Shown here one piece after another: positions 35,149 to 44,758 of a stretch of 64,000 nucleotides of DNA (position 1 is its first letter; each line of letters starts with the position of its first letter). The DNA comes from Streptomyces sp. DH12. Lineage in GTDB: Bacteria > Actinomycetota > Actinomycetes > Streptomycetales > Streptomycetaceae. The DNA lies in contig NZ_JAHWGT010000017.1 in NCBI RefSeq assembly GCF_020873895.1, positions 97,028 through 161,027 on the forward strand, given 5' to 3'. The notes beneath the pieces were generated by a model. The model was not told the DNA's origin, ran no database searches, and saw only the letters and a program-made list of their open reading frames with translations. The position numbers and the translations under genes were made by a program.

Positions 35149-36351
35149 CTACGGGCACGCGCTCGCCGCGGCGTTGGTGCCGGTGTACGTCGGAGCCGGC
35201 GACGGGCTGCCCCGGCCGTCCGGCGTCATCCCTGGTGACGGGCTTGTCCCCGCCGTCGGTTCCCTGTCGGGCGGCGGGGTGGTCGCGCCGTTCCGCTCGC
35301 CGTCCGGCACGACGAGGACCGGGGCGTCGGCGCGCAGCCGCCTGAAGAGCCGGTCGGCGGCCGGCTGTACCAGTTCGTCCCGGTTCGGGTCGGCGTGGTG
35401 CGGCTTGCGCGGCACTGTGAGGAACTGCACCTTCTCCGTCGGCACGCTGCGCAGCCGCCGGGCCAGGTCGTACAGGTCCTTGAGGGAGTCCAGCCCCGGG
35501 TCGGTGGTGAGCGACTTGGTGGCCGCGTCCAGGACCGGGTAGAGCCGCGTCGGGTTGAGCAGGACGCCGTTGCTCTGCACCTTGGTGACCAGCGCGCCGA
35601 GGAACTCCTGCTGGCGGTTCATGCGTTCGGTGTCGCTGCCCCCGCCCAGCGACTTGCGGGCCCGTACGTAGCCGAGCGCCTGCTCGCCGTCGAGCGTCTG
35701 CGGCCCGGCCGCCAGCTTCAGGTGGGCGTCCGGGTCGTCGATGGGCCGGCGGACGCAGACGCGCACGCCGCCGACCGCGTCGACCATGTCCTTGAAGCCC
35801 TGGAAGTCGATCACCATGTGGTGGTCGACGCGGATCCCGGTCAGCTTCTCCAGGGTCCGGACGGTGCAGGCCGTCCCGCCGATCTGGAAGGCGGTGTTGA
35901 ACGGGGCGAGCCGGGCTTCGGCCCGCTGCCCGCCGCCGGTGCGGCAGTCGGGGATCCGCACCATCAGGTCGCGCGGGACGGACACCGCCGTCACGCCGTG
36001 CCGGCGCGCCGAGAGGTGCAGCAGGATCGCGGTGTCCGACCGCTGCGTGCCCTGGTCCTGGCCGTACTCCTCGTTGCCTTCCCCGGCGCGCGTGTCCGAG
36101 CCGATCAGCAGGACGTTCTTGCCGCCGCGCGGGACGGGCGCGGGGCGGTCCCTCTCGTACCGCTTGAGTTCGGCGACCGCCCTGTCGTCGGTGGTGATGT
36201 TCGCGTCGAGCTGGCGGTAGAGCCACCAGCCGCAGCCCCCCGCGACCAGGACGACGAGGGAGGAGCCGACCGCCGCCCAGCGCAGCCACGACGGCCGGTT
36301 GCCGGCCGCGGTGTCCGGGTCGTCCGGGGGAGTGCCGGCGGTGTCCGTCAC
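35149..36351 (-). CDS. LCP family protein
   Basis: 400 aa. Short cytoplasmic N-terminus, membrane helix (WAAVGSSLVVLVAGGCGWWLY), then the LCP domain: KNVLLIGSDTRAGEGNEEYGQD, VTAVSVPRDLMVRIPDC, LEKLTGIRVDHHMVIDFQGFKDMVDAVGGVRV, ALGYVRARKSLGGGSDTERMNRQQ. No LytR_C domain; the C-terminus is a Pro/Ser/Thr tail ending in Cys-Pro. GTG start at 36351 gives a normal N-terminus; no clear Shine-Dalgarno was seen. Part of the five-gene LCP cluster. Confidence 0.92.
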   Translation of the reverse strand: MTDTAGTPPDDPDTAAGNRPSWLRWAAVGSSLVVLVAGGCGWWLYRQLDANITTDDRAVAELKRYERDRPAPVPRGGKNVLLIGSDTRAGEGNEEYGQDQGTQRSDTAILLHLSARRHGVTAVSVPRDLMVRIPDCRTGGGQRAEARLAPFNTAFQIGGTACTVRTLEKLTGIRVDHHMVIDFQGFKDMVDAVGGVRVCVRRPIDDPDAHLKLAAGPQTLDGEQALGYVRARKSLGGGSDTERMNRQQEFLGALVTKVQSNGVLLNPTRLYPVLDAATKSLTTDPGLDSLKDLYDLARRLRSVPTEKVQFLTVPRKPHHADPNRDELVQPAADRLFRRLRADAPVLVVPDGERNGATTPPPDREPTAGTSPSPGMTPDGRGSPSPAPTYTGTNAAASACP

Positions 36352-36659
36352 GTCGTCTGTCCGTCCTTCGGGGCGTCGGCGGCCTTTCGGGGCCGCCGTC
36401 GCCTGGTGAGACGGTCGAGCCCCGCGCGGGGTTGCGCGCACGGGGGTGCGCTCCGCCGATGATGTACCGGACGGGCCCGGGAACCCGGCGGACTCGGCAC
36501 GCGGTCCACCGGACGGGTGGCCGGGGCCCGGGGACCCCGGGGCACGGGCCGCCGGGGCGGCGGGCCTGGGCCCGGGCCGCGGGGGGTCCGGGCGGCGGGC
36601 GTGGGCCCGGGCCGCCAGGCCCGGGACCTCGGGCCCGGGGGTCGGCCGGGCCCGTGCCG
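36352..36659. repeat. Intergenic region with repeated GGGCCCGGG-type blocks
   Basis: 308 bases between the LCP start and the 3' end of the TIGR03089-like gene. 36520-36650 is nearly pure G/C with the palindromic core gggcccggg at least four times, and two related ~42-bp blocks containing ggcggcgggc and tgggcccgggccgc. No credible ORF. It could form very stable hairpins; a terminator or insulator role is possible. Confidence 0.55.
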
Positions 36660-37433
36660 TCAGGCGGTGTCGGCCCGGTCGGTGACGCGTTCGGCGGCGA
36701 TCCGCCGGTCCAGCTCCTCGGGGGACAGCCGGTCGAGGTGGCGGCACAGGACGACGGACCCGCCTGCCGCCAGCGGGGCGTACAGCCCGGCCGACACGCC
36801 CTCCCAGTCCCGCCACGGCAGCCCGGACAGCAGCCGGGACCCGGGCGCGAGCCCGCGCCCCGCCGCGTCCCTGCGGGCCCGGGCGACCAGGTCGGCGCCG
36901 GTCAGCTCGGTACGGCCGCCCGCGGCACCCGGCACGGCGAGGGCCGGCGCGTCGGGGTCCACCGGGGCGTACGGGGCGAAGCGGTCGCCCTGGCTCGGGA
37001 CCTCCACGGCGTAGTCGTCGTACCCGGCGGGCGGTGCGGGGAAGCGGCGGCCCAGCGGGGCGAGCGACAGGGCGAGGCGGCTGCCGGTGCAGGCCAGGCC
37101 CTCGTCGAGCCGGTCGGGCCCGGCCACGACGTGGTCGGCGGCGGCCGGGTCGCCGTCCAGGTCGGCCACCACGCCGACCGACGCGCAGGCGAGCAGCCAC
37201 ACGGCGGTCTGCCAGTGCGCGGGCAGCAGCAGCGCGACCCGCTCGCCGGGCTCGGCGGAGAGCCCGTCCTGGAGCAGGTTCGCCGTCTTGGCCACCCAGT
37301 TGGCGAAGGTGGCCACCGAGAGTTCGACGCGCTCACCGGTGGCGTCGTCGTAGTACGTGACCAGGGGGCGGGCCGGGTCCGCGGCGAGCGCGGATCGCAG
37401 CAGGTCGGCAGGGGTGCGGTCGCTGGCGTTCAC
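36660..37433 (-). CDS. TIGR03089-like truncated AMP-dependent ligase
   Basis: 257 aa. Resembles only the N-terminal half of an acyl-CoA synthetase (ANL superfamily): PLVTYYDDATGERVELSVATFANWVAKTANLL, GERVALLLPAHWQTAVWLLACASVG, and a short central part. The C-terminal adenylation core and lid are absent and the P-loop-like YSSGTTG motif is missing. This short form is a conserved actinobacterial family (TIGR03089) rather than a local truncation, and is encoded beside LCP genes in mycobacteria as well (as I recall, Rv3267-Rv3268). Function unknown; it cannot be a complete ligase. Confidence 0.82.
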   Translation of the reverse strand: MNASDRTPADLLRSALAADPARPLVTYYDDATGERVELSVATFANWVAKTANLLQDGLSAEPGERVALLLPAHWQTAVWLLACASVGVVADLDGDPAAADHVVAGPDRLDEGLACTGSRLALSLAPLGRRFPAPPAGYDDYAVEVPSQGDRFAPYAPVDPDAPALAVPGAAGGRTELTGADLVARARRDAAGRGLAPGSRLLSGLPWRDWEGVSAGLYAPLAAGGSVVLCRHLDRLSPEELDRRIAAERVTDRADTA

Positions 37434-37561
37434 CCGCGCAAGGGTACGCGGGCGGGGTGGCCGGGGGAGGGCCGAGCGGGTGACGCGGTACTCCGTACGG
37501 ACCGATGGGCCGTCAGGGAAACCAAGAAGCGCAACTCGGGGCAAATGTCCAGTATCTGGCT

Positions 37562-39259
37562 ATGCGTTCCATTCGTATTCCCTTGATCGGCGTAGCGGTC
37601 GCGGTCACCACCGCCTCCTCGCCCGCCCTCGCGATGCCCCTCTCCCCGGCCCACGCGGCCACCCGGGCCCCCGCCTCCTCGACCGCCCCGCCTTCCGGGA
37701 CGGCGCAGGACGACACGCCGGACCCGGGTGCCACCCGATCCCTGCCGCTCGTCCCGCTGCCCGGCGACGAGCGCAGCACGGCTCCCGGCGGTGGTGCCGT
37801 CCGGGGCCTGCCGCGCCAGGAGGTCACCCCGTTCTCGATGGTCGGCGTGGTGTGGGACGACCCCGACGCCGACCTGCACGGCACCGTCCAGGTGCGTACC
37901 CGCGCCACCGGGACCGGCGCGTGGTCGCCCTGGCAGGAGCTGGGGACCCATCAGCACGACCACGGCGCCGACCCCGGTTCGGCGGAGGCCCGCTCGACCG
38001 CGGTCCGCGGCGGTACGGCCCCGCTGTGGGTGGGCGACTCGGACGGTGTGGAGGTGCGGGTCCTGCCCGAGCCGGCCGAGGACCGCGCGGGACGGGCGCC
38101 CGCGCTGCCGGCCGGGCTGCACGCGGAGCTGGTGGACCCGGGCGATGACCCGGAGCCGGAGCCGGGCGCGGACGACCCGACCGCCCAGGACGCGCCGGAC
38201 CCCGCTGCCGATGTGAGCACCGGCCAGGGCGCGACCGCCGACACGGACCCGGCGACCGGCCCGGCGACCGGCTCGGCCGCCGACGCCGACGCCGATGTCG
38301 AGACCGAGACCGAGACCGAGACGGAAACCGAGACGGAGGCCGAAGGCGAAGCCGAAGCCGAAGCCGACGCCGACCAGAGCGCTGAGGAAGGCGCCGAGGA
38401 AGGCGCCGACGAGGGCATCGGCGAGGTCGTCGGCGAGGTCCCCGACGGGGCCGTCGACGCGCCCACCGAGGTGGAGGAGAGCGCGGACCACTCCATCGAC
38501 CTCGACGCCGTCGCCCCCGTCTCGGGCGCCGCGCTCTCCCCGCAGGAGACCGCCGCCTCGGCGGCCAACTCCGAGCTGGGCGCCTCCCTGGGCGCCCTGG
38601 AGCTGCCCGAACTCGCCCTGGAGGAGGCGGAGGCCGCCGCCCCCGCCGCGCACACCGCCCCCCGGCCGGCCATCGTCACGCGCAAGGGCTGGGGCGCCGA
38701 CGAGAGCATCCGCGAACCGTCGTTCCTCTACACCAAGTCCGTCCAGGTGGCCTTCGTCCACCACAGCGCCACCGGCAACAACTACACCTGTGCCCAGGCC
38801 CCCTCCGTCCTGCGCGGTATCTACCGCTACCACGTCAAGAGCATGGGATGGCGAGACCTCGGCTACAACTTCGCCGTCGACAAGTGCGGCAAGATCTACG
38901 AAGGCCGCGCCGGCGGCGTGGCGAAGCCCGTCCAGGGCGCCCACACCCTCGGCTTCAACAGCAACAGCACCGGCATCGCGGTCCTCGGCTCGTTTGGCAG
39001 CACGACCCCGGCGGCCAAGGCCGTCACGGGCGTCGCCAAGCTGACGGCCTGGAAGCTCGGCCTCTACGGCAAGGACCCGAAGGGCAAGAGCACCCTGGTG
39101 TCGGGCGGCGGAAACCGGTACAAGAAGGGCACGAAGGTGAAGCTGAACACCATCTCGGGCCACCGGGACGGCTACTCCACCCAGTGCCCGGGCGCCAAGC
39201 TCTACGGCAAGCTCGGCACGATCCGCACCGCGGCGGCCAAGTACCAGGGGAGGTCCTGA
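37562..39259 (+). CDS. Secreted PGRP/amidase_2-type N-acetylmuramoyl-L-alanine amidase
   Basis: 565 aa. Signal peptide at residues 1-33 ending near PAHAA. A beta-rich region follows (~80-190: TPFSMVGVVWDDPDADLHGTVQVRTRATG). Then comes a ~130-residue acidic low-complexity linker with Thr-Glu and Ala-Glu repeats (coded at about 38298-38370). The C-terminal amidase_2/PGRP domain starts near 375. Zinc ligands: His in VAFVHHSATGNN, His in SGHRDGYS, and Cys in TQCPG. GYNFAVDKCGKIYEGRAGG is the family core. It cleaves the MurNAc-L-Ala bond of peptidoglycan. Confidence 0.92.
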   Translation: MRSIRIPLIGVAVAVTTASSPALAMPLSPAHAATRAPASSTAPPSGTAQDDTPDPGATRSLPLVPLPGDERSTAPGGGAVRGLPRQEVTPFSMVGVVWDDPDADLHGTVQVRTRATGTGAWSPWQELGTHQHDHGADPGSAEARSTAVRGGTAPLWVGDSDGVEVRVLPEPAEDRAGRAPALPAGLHAELVDPGDDPEPEPGADDPTAQDAPDPAADVSTGQGATADTDPATGPATGSAADADADVETETETETETETEAEGEAEAEADADQSAEEGAEEGADEGIGEVVGEVPDGAVDAPTEVEESADHSIDLDAVAPVSGAALSPQETAASAANSELGASLGALELPELALEEAEAAAPAAHTAPRPAIVTRKGWGADESIREPSFLYTKSVQVAFVHHSATGNNYTCAQAPSVLRGIYRYHVKSMGWRDLGYNFAVDKCGKIYEGRAGGVAKPVQGAHTLGFNSNSTGIAVLGSFGSTTPAAKAVTGVAKLTAWKLGLYGKDPKGKSTLVSGGGNRYKKGTKVKLNTISGHRDGYSTQCPGAKLYGKLGTIRTAAAKYQGRS

Positions 39260-39418
39260 CCCGAAGGCCGTGTCGAACCGTCTGTCCAGGTCTGCCTAGG
39301 ATCTGCCTACACTGCCTGGTCGTGCCGATCATTTGAGCGATCCGATCTCCGAGAAGGTCGGCCCGCCCGATCGGGCCACCACTCCGACGACCGGCCCAGC
39401 AGGAAGCAGAGACGACAG

Positions 39419-40501
39419 GTGACAGAAGCGATCCTCCTGGTCGGCGGCAAGGGAACCAGGCTGCGACCGATGACGGTGAACACGCCGAAGCCGATGGTGC
39501 CCGCGGCGGGTGTGCCCTTCCTCACGCACCAGCTCGCCCGGGCCCGCGCGGCCGGCGTCGAGCACATCGTCCTGGCGACCTCGTACCTGGCGGAGGTCTT
39601 CGAGCCGTACTTCGGCGACGGCTCGTCCCTCGGCCTCCACCTGGAGTACGTCACCGAGGTGGAACCCCTGGGCACCGGCGGCGCGATACGCAACGTCGCG
39701 GAGCGGCTGACGTCGGGGCCGGACGAGCCGGTCCTCATCTTCAACGGGGACATCCTCACCGGCCTCGACATCCGCGCCCTGGTCGACACCCACGAGACGT
39801 CCGGCGCCGACGTCTCCCTGCACCTGACCCGGGTCGAGGACCCGCGGGCGTTCGGGCTCGTGCCCACCGACCCCACGGGGCGGGTCACGGCATTCCTGGA
39901 GAAGCCGCAGACGCCCGAGGAGATCGTCACCGACCAGATCAACGCCGGCGCCTACGTCTTCCGCCGGTCGGTCATCGACTCCATCCCGGCCGGCCGGCCG
40001 GTCTCGGTGGAGCGCGAGACGTTCCCCGGCCTCCTCGCCGACGGAGCCCACCTCCAGGGCATGGTCGACTCCACGTACTGGCTGGACCTCGGCACCCCGC
40101 AGGCGTTCGTCCGCGGCTCCGCCGACCTCGTCCTCGGCCGCGCCCCGTCCCCGGCCGTGCCGGGCCGCTGCGGTGACCGGCTCGTCGTGGACGGCGCCGA
40201 GGTCGCCGCCGACGCCAAGCTCACGGGCGGCACCGTCGTCTGCGCCGGCGCCGTCGTCGGCGAGGGCGCGCGGATCGACGGCAGCGCCGTCATGGCCGGC
40301 GCCGTCGTCGAGCCCGGCGCGGTCGTCACGGACTCGCTCGTCGGCGAGGGCGCCCGGATCGGTGCCCGGGCCGTCCTGCACGGCGCGGTGATCGGCGACG
40401 GCGCCCACGTCGGCGCGGACAACGAGCTGCGCGACGGCGTGCGCGTCTGGTGCGGCGCCCGGCTGCCCGCCGGCGCGGTGCGCTTCTCCTCCGACCAGTA
40501 G
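39419..40501 (+). CDS. manC: Mannose-1-phosphate guanylyltransferase-like NDP-sugar pyrophosphorylase
   Basis: 360 aa. N-terminal nucleotidyltransferase domain: ILLVGGKGTRLRPMTVNTPKPMVPAAG (GGxGTRL...KP active-site motif), FNGDIL (metal-binding Asp), TAFLEKPQTPEE and the DQINAGAYVF block. From residue ~245 a left-handed beta-helix of hexapeptide repeats (VVDGAEVAADAKLTGGTVVCAGAVVGEGARIDG...). This arrangement matches mycobacterial ManB/Rv3264c, which makes GDP-mannose from mannose-1-P and GTP. With manB and manA in this window it completes GDP-mannose synthesis. GTG start at 39419. Confidence 0.88.
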   Translation: MTEAILLVGGKGTRLRPMTVNTPKPMVPAAGVPFLTHQLARARAAGVEHIVLATSYLAEVFEPYFGDGSSLGLHLEYVTEVEPLGTGGAIRNVAERLTSGPDEPVLIFNGDILTGLDIRALVDTHETSGADVSLHLTRVEDPRAFGLVPTDPTGRVTAFLEKPQTPEEIVTDQINAGAYVFRRSVIDSIPAGRPVSVERETFPGLLADGAHLQGMVDSTYWLDLGTPQAFVRGSADLVLGRAPSPAVPGRCGDRLVVDGAEVAADAKLTGGTVVCAGAVVGEGARIDGSAVMAGAVVEPGAVVTDSLVGEGARIGARAVLHGAVIGDGAHVGADNELRDGVRVWCGARLPAGAVRFSSDQ

Positions 40502-40522
40502 GCGCCCGCCGGGACAGTCGGG

Positions 40523-40557
40523 CGGTGCGGGACTACCCTGTTCGGGACCCCGCACCC
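40523..40557 (+). terminator. Possible hairpin after manC
   Basis: Arms ggtgcggg and cccgcacc around a 16-base spacer, in the 113-base gap before the glycosylase gene. It overlaps a possible -10 (TACCCT, 40534-40539) for that gene, so it may act as either. Confidence 0.35.
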
Positions 40558-40614
40558 GACGACTGGCGGACTTCCGCATCCCCGGACCTCCGCGACCCCA
40601 CCGCAGGAGCCCCC

Positions 40615-41727
40615 GTGGCCGGCCGCTACGCCCCCCGCCCCCCGCGCACGACCGCGCGCGGCGCCGCCGGCGTACCCGGAGGCCGCGGGCCCGGTGGGGC
40701 GCTCCCGGCCGGCGGGGCCGTCGCTTCCGGCGGGGTGGCCGCCGCCAATGAGCCGGCCGGGCGGGGCGCGGGCGACCGGCGGCCCGTCGTCCCCCCGCAG
40801 GCCGGCGGGCGGCACAGCCCCCGCCACCGCACGTGGGCCCCGCCCTGGCCCCTGGACCTCGGCCTCACCCTCGGCCCGCTGCGCCGCGGCCCGGCCGACC
40901 CCACGTACCGGGCGACACCCGACGGCGCGTTCTGGCGCACCTGCCGGACGCCGGAGGGCCCCGGCACGCTCCGGGTCGCCGCGCGGGGCGGCACCGTCGA
41001 GGCGGACGCGTGGGGCGCCGGCGCCGACTGGCTCCTCGACCGGCTCCCGGTGCTGCTCGGCGCCCTGGACGAGCCGGACGCGTTCACCCCCCGCCACCGG
41101 CTGCTCGCCGTGACCCGGCAGCGCCGCCCCGGCCTGCGGCTGCTGCGCACCGGGCTGGTGCTGGAGTCGCTCATCCCCTCGATCCTGGAGCAGAAGGTCA
41201 CCACCGACGAGGCGTACCGGGCCTGGCGGCTGCTGGTGCGCGGGTACGGCGAGCCCGCGCCGGGCGCCCCGGCCGAGCTGCGGCTGGCCGTGGTGCCCGA
41301 GCCGCGGACCTGGGCGCTCGTCCCGTCGTGGGAGTGGCACCGCGCGGGTGTCGACGGCAAGCGCTCGGCGACCGTGCTGCGCGCGGTACGGGTGGCGGGC
41401 CGTCTGGAGGAGGCGGCCGGCATGGAGCCCGAGGAGGCCCGGCGCCGCCTGGAGCTGGTCCCGGGCATCGGCCCGTGGACGTCGGCGGAGACCGTCCAGC
41501 GCAGCAACGGGGCCCCGGACGCGGTGTCGACCGGCGACTACCACCTGCCGGGCGTCATCGGCCACGCCCTGGCCGACCAACGGGACGCCGACGACGCGCG
41601 GATGCTGGAGCTGCTGGAGCCGTACGCGGGCCAGCGCCACCGCGCCGCCCGGCTGGTCCTGCTCAGCGGGCGCACGCCGCCCCGCCGCGCCCCGCGCATG
41701 ACGCCGCGCGACATCGCCCCGCTCTGA
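40615..41727 (+). CDS. HhH-GPD superfamily DNA glycosylase (AlkA-like)
   Basis: 370 aa. The N-terminal ~90 residues are Pro/Ala/Gly-rich and not conserved. The catalytic part runs from ~residue 180. It has LVLESLIPSILEQKVTTDEAYRAWRLLVRGYG, the helix-hairpin-helix LELVPGIGPWTSAETV, and the catalytic Asp in AVSTGDYHLPG. These enzymes remove alkylated purines in base excision repair. GTG at 40615 is chosen because GCAGGAG precedes it at good spacing. Convergent with fbiB. Confidence 0.87.
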   Translation: MAGRYAPRPPRTTARGAAGVPGGRGPGGALPAGGAVASGGVAAANEPAGRGAGDRRPVVPPQAGGRHSPRHRTWAPPWPLDLGLTLGPLRRGPADPTYRATPDGAFWRTCRTPEGPGTLRVAARGGTVEADAWGAGADWLLDRLPVLLGALDEPDAFTPRHRLLAVTRQRRPGLRLLRTGLVLESLIPSILEQKVTTDEAYRAWRLLVRGYGEPAPGAPAELRLAVVPEPRTWALVPSWEWHRAGVDGKRSATVLRAVRVAGRLEEAAGMEPEEARRRLELVPGIGPWTSAETVQRSNGAPDAVSTGDYHLPGVIGHALADQRDADDARMLELLEPYAGQRHRAARLVLLSGRTPPRRAPRMTPRDIAPL

Positions 41728-41833
41728 CCGGGACGCTTCCCGCTCGCGTACCCCACGGCTCGACGGCCGGGGCGCGCACCGGCCGGCCGGGACCGGCCCG
41801 CGCCGGGCCCCGTCCCGCCGGCGCGGCCGGGCC

Positions 41834-43138
41834 TCACCGCACCGTGAGGAACGCCTCCGGGTCCCGCGCGGGCCGGGGCCGCGGCGGCTGCGCCGGCCGG
41901 CCGACGGCGACGGCGCCCATCGGGTCCCACTCCTCCGGCAGGTCCAGCACGCGCCGTACGACGTCGCGGCAGAACATCGTGGACGACACCCACGCCGAGC
42001 CGAGCCGCTCGCCCGCCAGCGCCACCAGCAGGTTCTGCACGCCGGCCCCCGCCGCGACGACGAACATCTCCCGCTCCGCCGCGGCCCGGCGCTCGTCCGG
42101 GTAGGCGTGGGCGCCGTCCGCCACCAGGCAGGGCACCACCAGGTACGGCGCGTCGCGCAGCACGTCCCCGCGGCGGACGCGCCGGGCGACGGCCTCCTCG
42201 CCGAGCCCGTCGGCCCGCAGGTCGGCGACCCACGCGTCCCGCATCGCGTCCAGCAGCCGCACCCGCGACTCGGCGGACTCCAGCAGCACGAACCGCCACG
42301 GCGTGGTGTGGTGCGGGGCGGGCGCCGTCACCGCCGCGGCGACCGCCCGCCGCACGGCGCCGGGGTCGACCGGGTCGCCGGTGAAGGCCCGTACGGTACG
42401 GCGCTGGGTGACGGCCTCGCGCACCGCCTCGGACGTGCCGAGCCGGAACATGTCGCCGTCCGCGCCGCGCACCAGGGCCCGCGCCCCGCGCACGTCCTCG
42501 CCGTCCCCGGCCACCAGGTGAGGCAGGCCGCGTACGACGGCGACGGGCCGCCCGGCGGTCTTGCCCTTCACCAGGTCCCCGGCGGCGGCCAGCTCGTCGG
42601 CGCTGGCCACGACCGTCGCGACGAGCGGGTTGCCGTGGGCGTCGGTGCCGCCGCGCAGGTCGTCCAGGACCCGCACCCCGGCCGCCCCGATCGCCACGTC
42701 CGTCAGGCCGCTGCGCCAGGGTCGCCCGAACGTGTCGGTGACGACGACGCCGACGTCGACGCCGAGCCGGGCCCGCAGCCCCGCGCGGATCGCCCGCGCC
42801 GAGGCGTCGGGGTCCTCGGGCAGCAGCAGGACCGTCCCGGCCGGGGTGTTCGACGCGTCGACGCCGGCGGCGGCCATGACGAGGCCGTTGCGGTTCTCGA
42901 CGATCCGCAGGGAGCCGCGCCGGGCGACGACGCGGACCGTCTCGGCGTCGATGGCGGCCTCGCGGTCCGCGGCGGCGACGACGCGGCCCTCCGCCTTGCT
43001 CACGATCTTGGAGGTGACGATGACGACGTCGCCGTCGGCCAGGTCCGGCTCGACGGCGGCGATCAGCTCCGCGAGGTCGTCGCCCTGCGCGACCTCCGGT
43101 ATCCCGGCCGGCGCCCAGACCCGGTAGCCGGCCGTCAC
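41834..43138 (-). CDS. fbiB: Coenzyme F420-0:L-glutamate ligase / dehydro-F420-0 reductase
   Basis: 434 aa, two domains as in mycobacterial FbiB. Residues 1-~245 are the CofE-like ligase that adds L-glutamates to F420-0 with GTP ([59 protein letters not shown]). The rest is an FMN nitroreductase fold ([59 protein letters not shown]) that reduces dehydro-F420-0. GTG start at 43138 overlaps the fbiA stop by 4 bases. Confidence 0.95.
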   Translation of the reverse strand: MTAGYRVWAPAGIPEVAQGDDLAELIAAVEPDLADGDVVIVTSKIVSKAEGRVVAAADREAAIDAETVRVVARRGSLRIVENRNGLVMAAAGVDASNTPAGTVLLLPEDPDASARAIRAGLRARLGVDVGVVVTDTFGRPWRSGLTDVAIGAAGVRVLDDLRGGTDAHGNPLVATVVASADELAAAGDLVKGKTAGRPVAVVRGLPHLVAGDGEDVRGARALVRGADGDMFRLGTSEAVREAVTQRRTVRAFTGDPVDPGAVRRAVAAAVTAPAPHHTTPWRFVLLESAESRVRLLDAMRDAWVADLRADGLGEEAVARRVRRGDVLRDAPYLVVPCLVADGAHAYPDERRAAAEREMFVVAAGAGVQNLLVALAGERLGSAWVSSTMFCRDVVRRVLDLPEEWDPMGAVAVGRPAQPPRPRPARDPEAFLTVR

Positions 43139-44091
43139 CCGCGTACCTCCTCGGCGAGGGCGAGTGCCTCGCGTGCCATCGCCGCGGCGGCGTCCACGTC
43201 GGTCATCATCAGCGGGACGGCCCGGCAGCGGATGCCCGCGGCCTCCACCTCGGCCACCGCGTCCGCGTCGACGGTGTCGACGAGCCAGCCGTCGAGGAGG
43301 CCCGAGCCGTAGTGCCGGGCGACCGCCGCGGCCGTCGCCTCGACGCCGACCGCGGCGAGGACCTTGTCGGCCATGCCGCGCACCGGGGCGTTCCCGACGA
43401 TCGGCGACAGCCCGACGACCGGCACGCCGGCCTCGGCGACCGCCTCCCGGATGCCGGGCACCGCGAGGATCGTGCCGACGCTCACCACCGGGTTGGACGG
43501 CGGGAAGAGCACGACGTCCGCCTCGGCGATCGCCTCCAGCACGCCGGGCGCCGGCTTGGCCTGCTCGGCGCCGACGGGCACGACCGCGTGCGCGTCGACG
43601 GAGGCGCGCAGCCGCACCCAGTACTCCTGGAAGTGCACGGCCCGCCGCTCGCCGTCCAGCTCGACCGCGATGTGCGTCTCCACCCGGTCGTCGGACATCG
43701 GCAGCAGCCGCACGCCCGGCCGCCACCGGTCGCACAGCGCCTCGGTGACGGCGCTCAGCGGGTAGCCGGCGCCCAGCATCTGCGTGCGGACGATGTGCGT
43801 GGCGAAGTCCCGGTCGCCGAGGCCGAACCACTCGGGTCCCACCCCGTACGCCGCGAGTTCCGCCTTCACCTGGAACGTCTCGTCGGCCCGCCCCCAGCCC
43901 TGTTCCTCGTCGATGCCACCGCCGAGGGTGTACATCACCGTGTCGAGGTCGGGGCAGACCTTCAGCCCGAACAGATGGATGTCGTCACCCGTGTTGCCGA
44001 TGACCGTGATGTCCGCGTCGGGCGCGGCCCGCTTGAGGCCGCGCAGGAAACGGGCACCGCCGATGCCACCGGCCAGAACCACCATGCGCAT
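43135..44091 (-). CDS. fbiA: 2-phospho-L-lactate (phosphoenolpyruvyl) transferase
   Basis: 318 aa. CofD/FbiA, which transfers the phospholactyl or phosphoenolpyruvyl moiety from a GDP carrier to Fo to make (dehydro)F420-0. Visible: [20 protein letters not shown] (N-terminal GG loop), [73 protein letters not shown]. First gene of the fbiA-fbiB operon. The partner genes fbiC and fbiD are not in this window. Confidence 0.96.
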   Translation of the reverse strand: MRMVVLAGGIGGARFLRGLKRAAPDADITVIGNTGDDIHLFGLKVCPDLDTVMYTLGGGIDEEQGWGRADETFQVKAELAAYGVGPEWFGLGDRDFATHIVRTQMLGAGYPLSAVTEALCDRWRPGVRLLPMSDDRVETHIAVELDGERRAVHFQEYWVRLRASVDAHAVVPVGAEQAKPAPGVLEAIAEADVVLFPPSNPVVSVGTILAVPGIREAVAEAGVPVVGLSPIVGNAPVRGMADKVLAAVGVEATAAAVARHYGSGLLDGWLVDTVDADAVAEVEAAGIRCRAVPLMMTDVDAAAAMAREALALAEEVRG

Positions 44092-44103
44092 ACGGGCAGT
44101 TTG

Positions 44104-44622
44104 TCAGGCGGAGGACCCGCTCCGGGCACGCGGGGCGGAACTGTGGACGACCGCGGGGCCGCCGTGCATCGGCATCTCGGTCAGACCCGGGTAGTAGACG
44201 TGCAGGCTGACGGCCGGTTCGAGCGAATCGTTGACGATCCCGTGCGCGTAGCCGGGCGCGAACACCCGCTGCGCGCCCCGGCGGAGCGTCCGCACGCCCG
44301 TCGCCGTACGTTCCGTCAGCTCGCCGTCCAGCACGGTCAGCACGCCGGACGACCTGCCGTGGTCGTGGGTGCCGCCGGTGCCCTGGCCGGGCAGCCAGGA
44401 CAGCAGCCACACCTCGTAGCCGGGGCCGGTGCGCAGCCGGTGGTACCAGCGGGTGGTGGCGTCGTACGCGACGAGGTGCGCCCACCGGGAGCGGTCGGCG
44501 GCGATGGAGCGGGCGAGCCCGGCGTACTCGGCGACGGTGTCGGGGTGCTCCTTCTCCGGCTGGAGGAGGTGCTGGACGGCGAGGATGTCGCCGGCGATCT
44601 GGAGGTCGCTGTCGCTGTTCAT
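44104..44622 (-). CDS. Cysteine dioxygenase (cupin, thiol dioxygenase)
   Basis: 172 aa. Iron cupin that oxidises L-cysteine to cysteine sulfinate. Cupin motif 1 is GTHDHGRSSGVLTVLDGEL: two iron-binding His, and as in thiol dioxygenases the usual third ligand Glu is replaced. Motif 2 FAPGYAHGIVNDS supplies the third His. CDO-specific RWYHRLRTGPGYEVWLLSWLPGQGT is present. ATG at 44622 lies 136 bases after a poly-Cys leader ORF, so cysteine-dependent attenuation is likely. Not overlapping fbiA (12-base gap) and transcribed the same way as the gap-separated leader. Confidence 0.92.
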   Translation of the reverse strand: MNSDSDLQIAGDILAVQHLLQPEKEHPDTVAEYAGLARSIAADRSRWAHLVAYDATTRWYHRLRTGPGYEVWLLSWLPGQGTGGTHDHGRSSGVLTVLDGELTERTATGVRTLRRGAQRVFAPGYAHGIVNDSLEPAVSLHVYYPGLTEMPMHGGPAVVHSSAPRARSGSSA

Positions 44623-44679
44623 GGCTGGGATGTGTCCTCGGCTGAGCGTGGTCGGCGGGAGGGCGGTGCGGGTGCGGCT

Positions 44680-44731
44680 GCGCGCGGGGTCCGGGGGACC
44701 GGGACGTGCGCGCGTGCGGCGTGGGACGCGC
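44680..44731 (-). promoter_or_regulatory. Candidate attenuator: two mutually exclusive hairpins before cysteine dioxygenase
   Basis: Transcript order on the minus strand: hairpin 1 pairs 44726-44731 with 44710-44715 (gcgcgt/acgcgc). Hairpin 2 pairs 44708-44713 with 44680-44685 (gcgcgc) and closes with an inner GGTCC/GGACC stem at 44688-44700. The two share bases 44710-44713, so they cannot coexist. This is the layout expected of a ribosome-controlled attenuator after a leader peptide. Confidence 0.5.
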
Positions 44732-44758
44732 CGGGGAGGGGGCTGGAGCGCTAGGGCA

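Noticed and set aside
36660-37433. Calling the TIGR03089-like gene a pseudogene (truncated ligase)
   Set aside because: The short form is a conserved actinobacterial family with intact reading frame and normal context.
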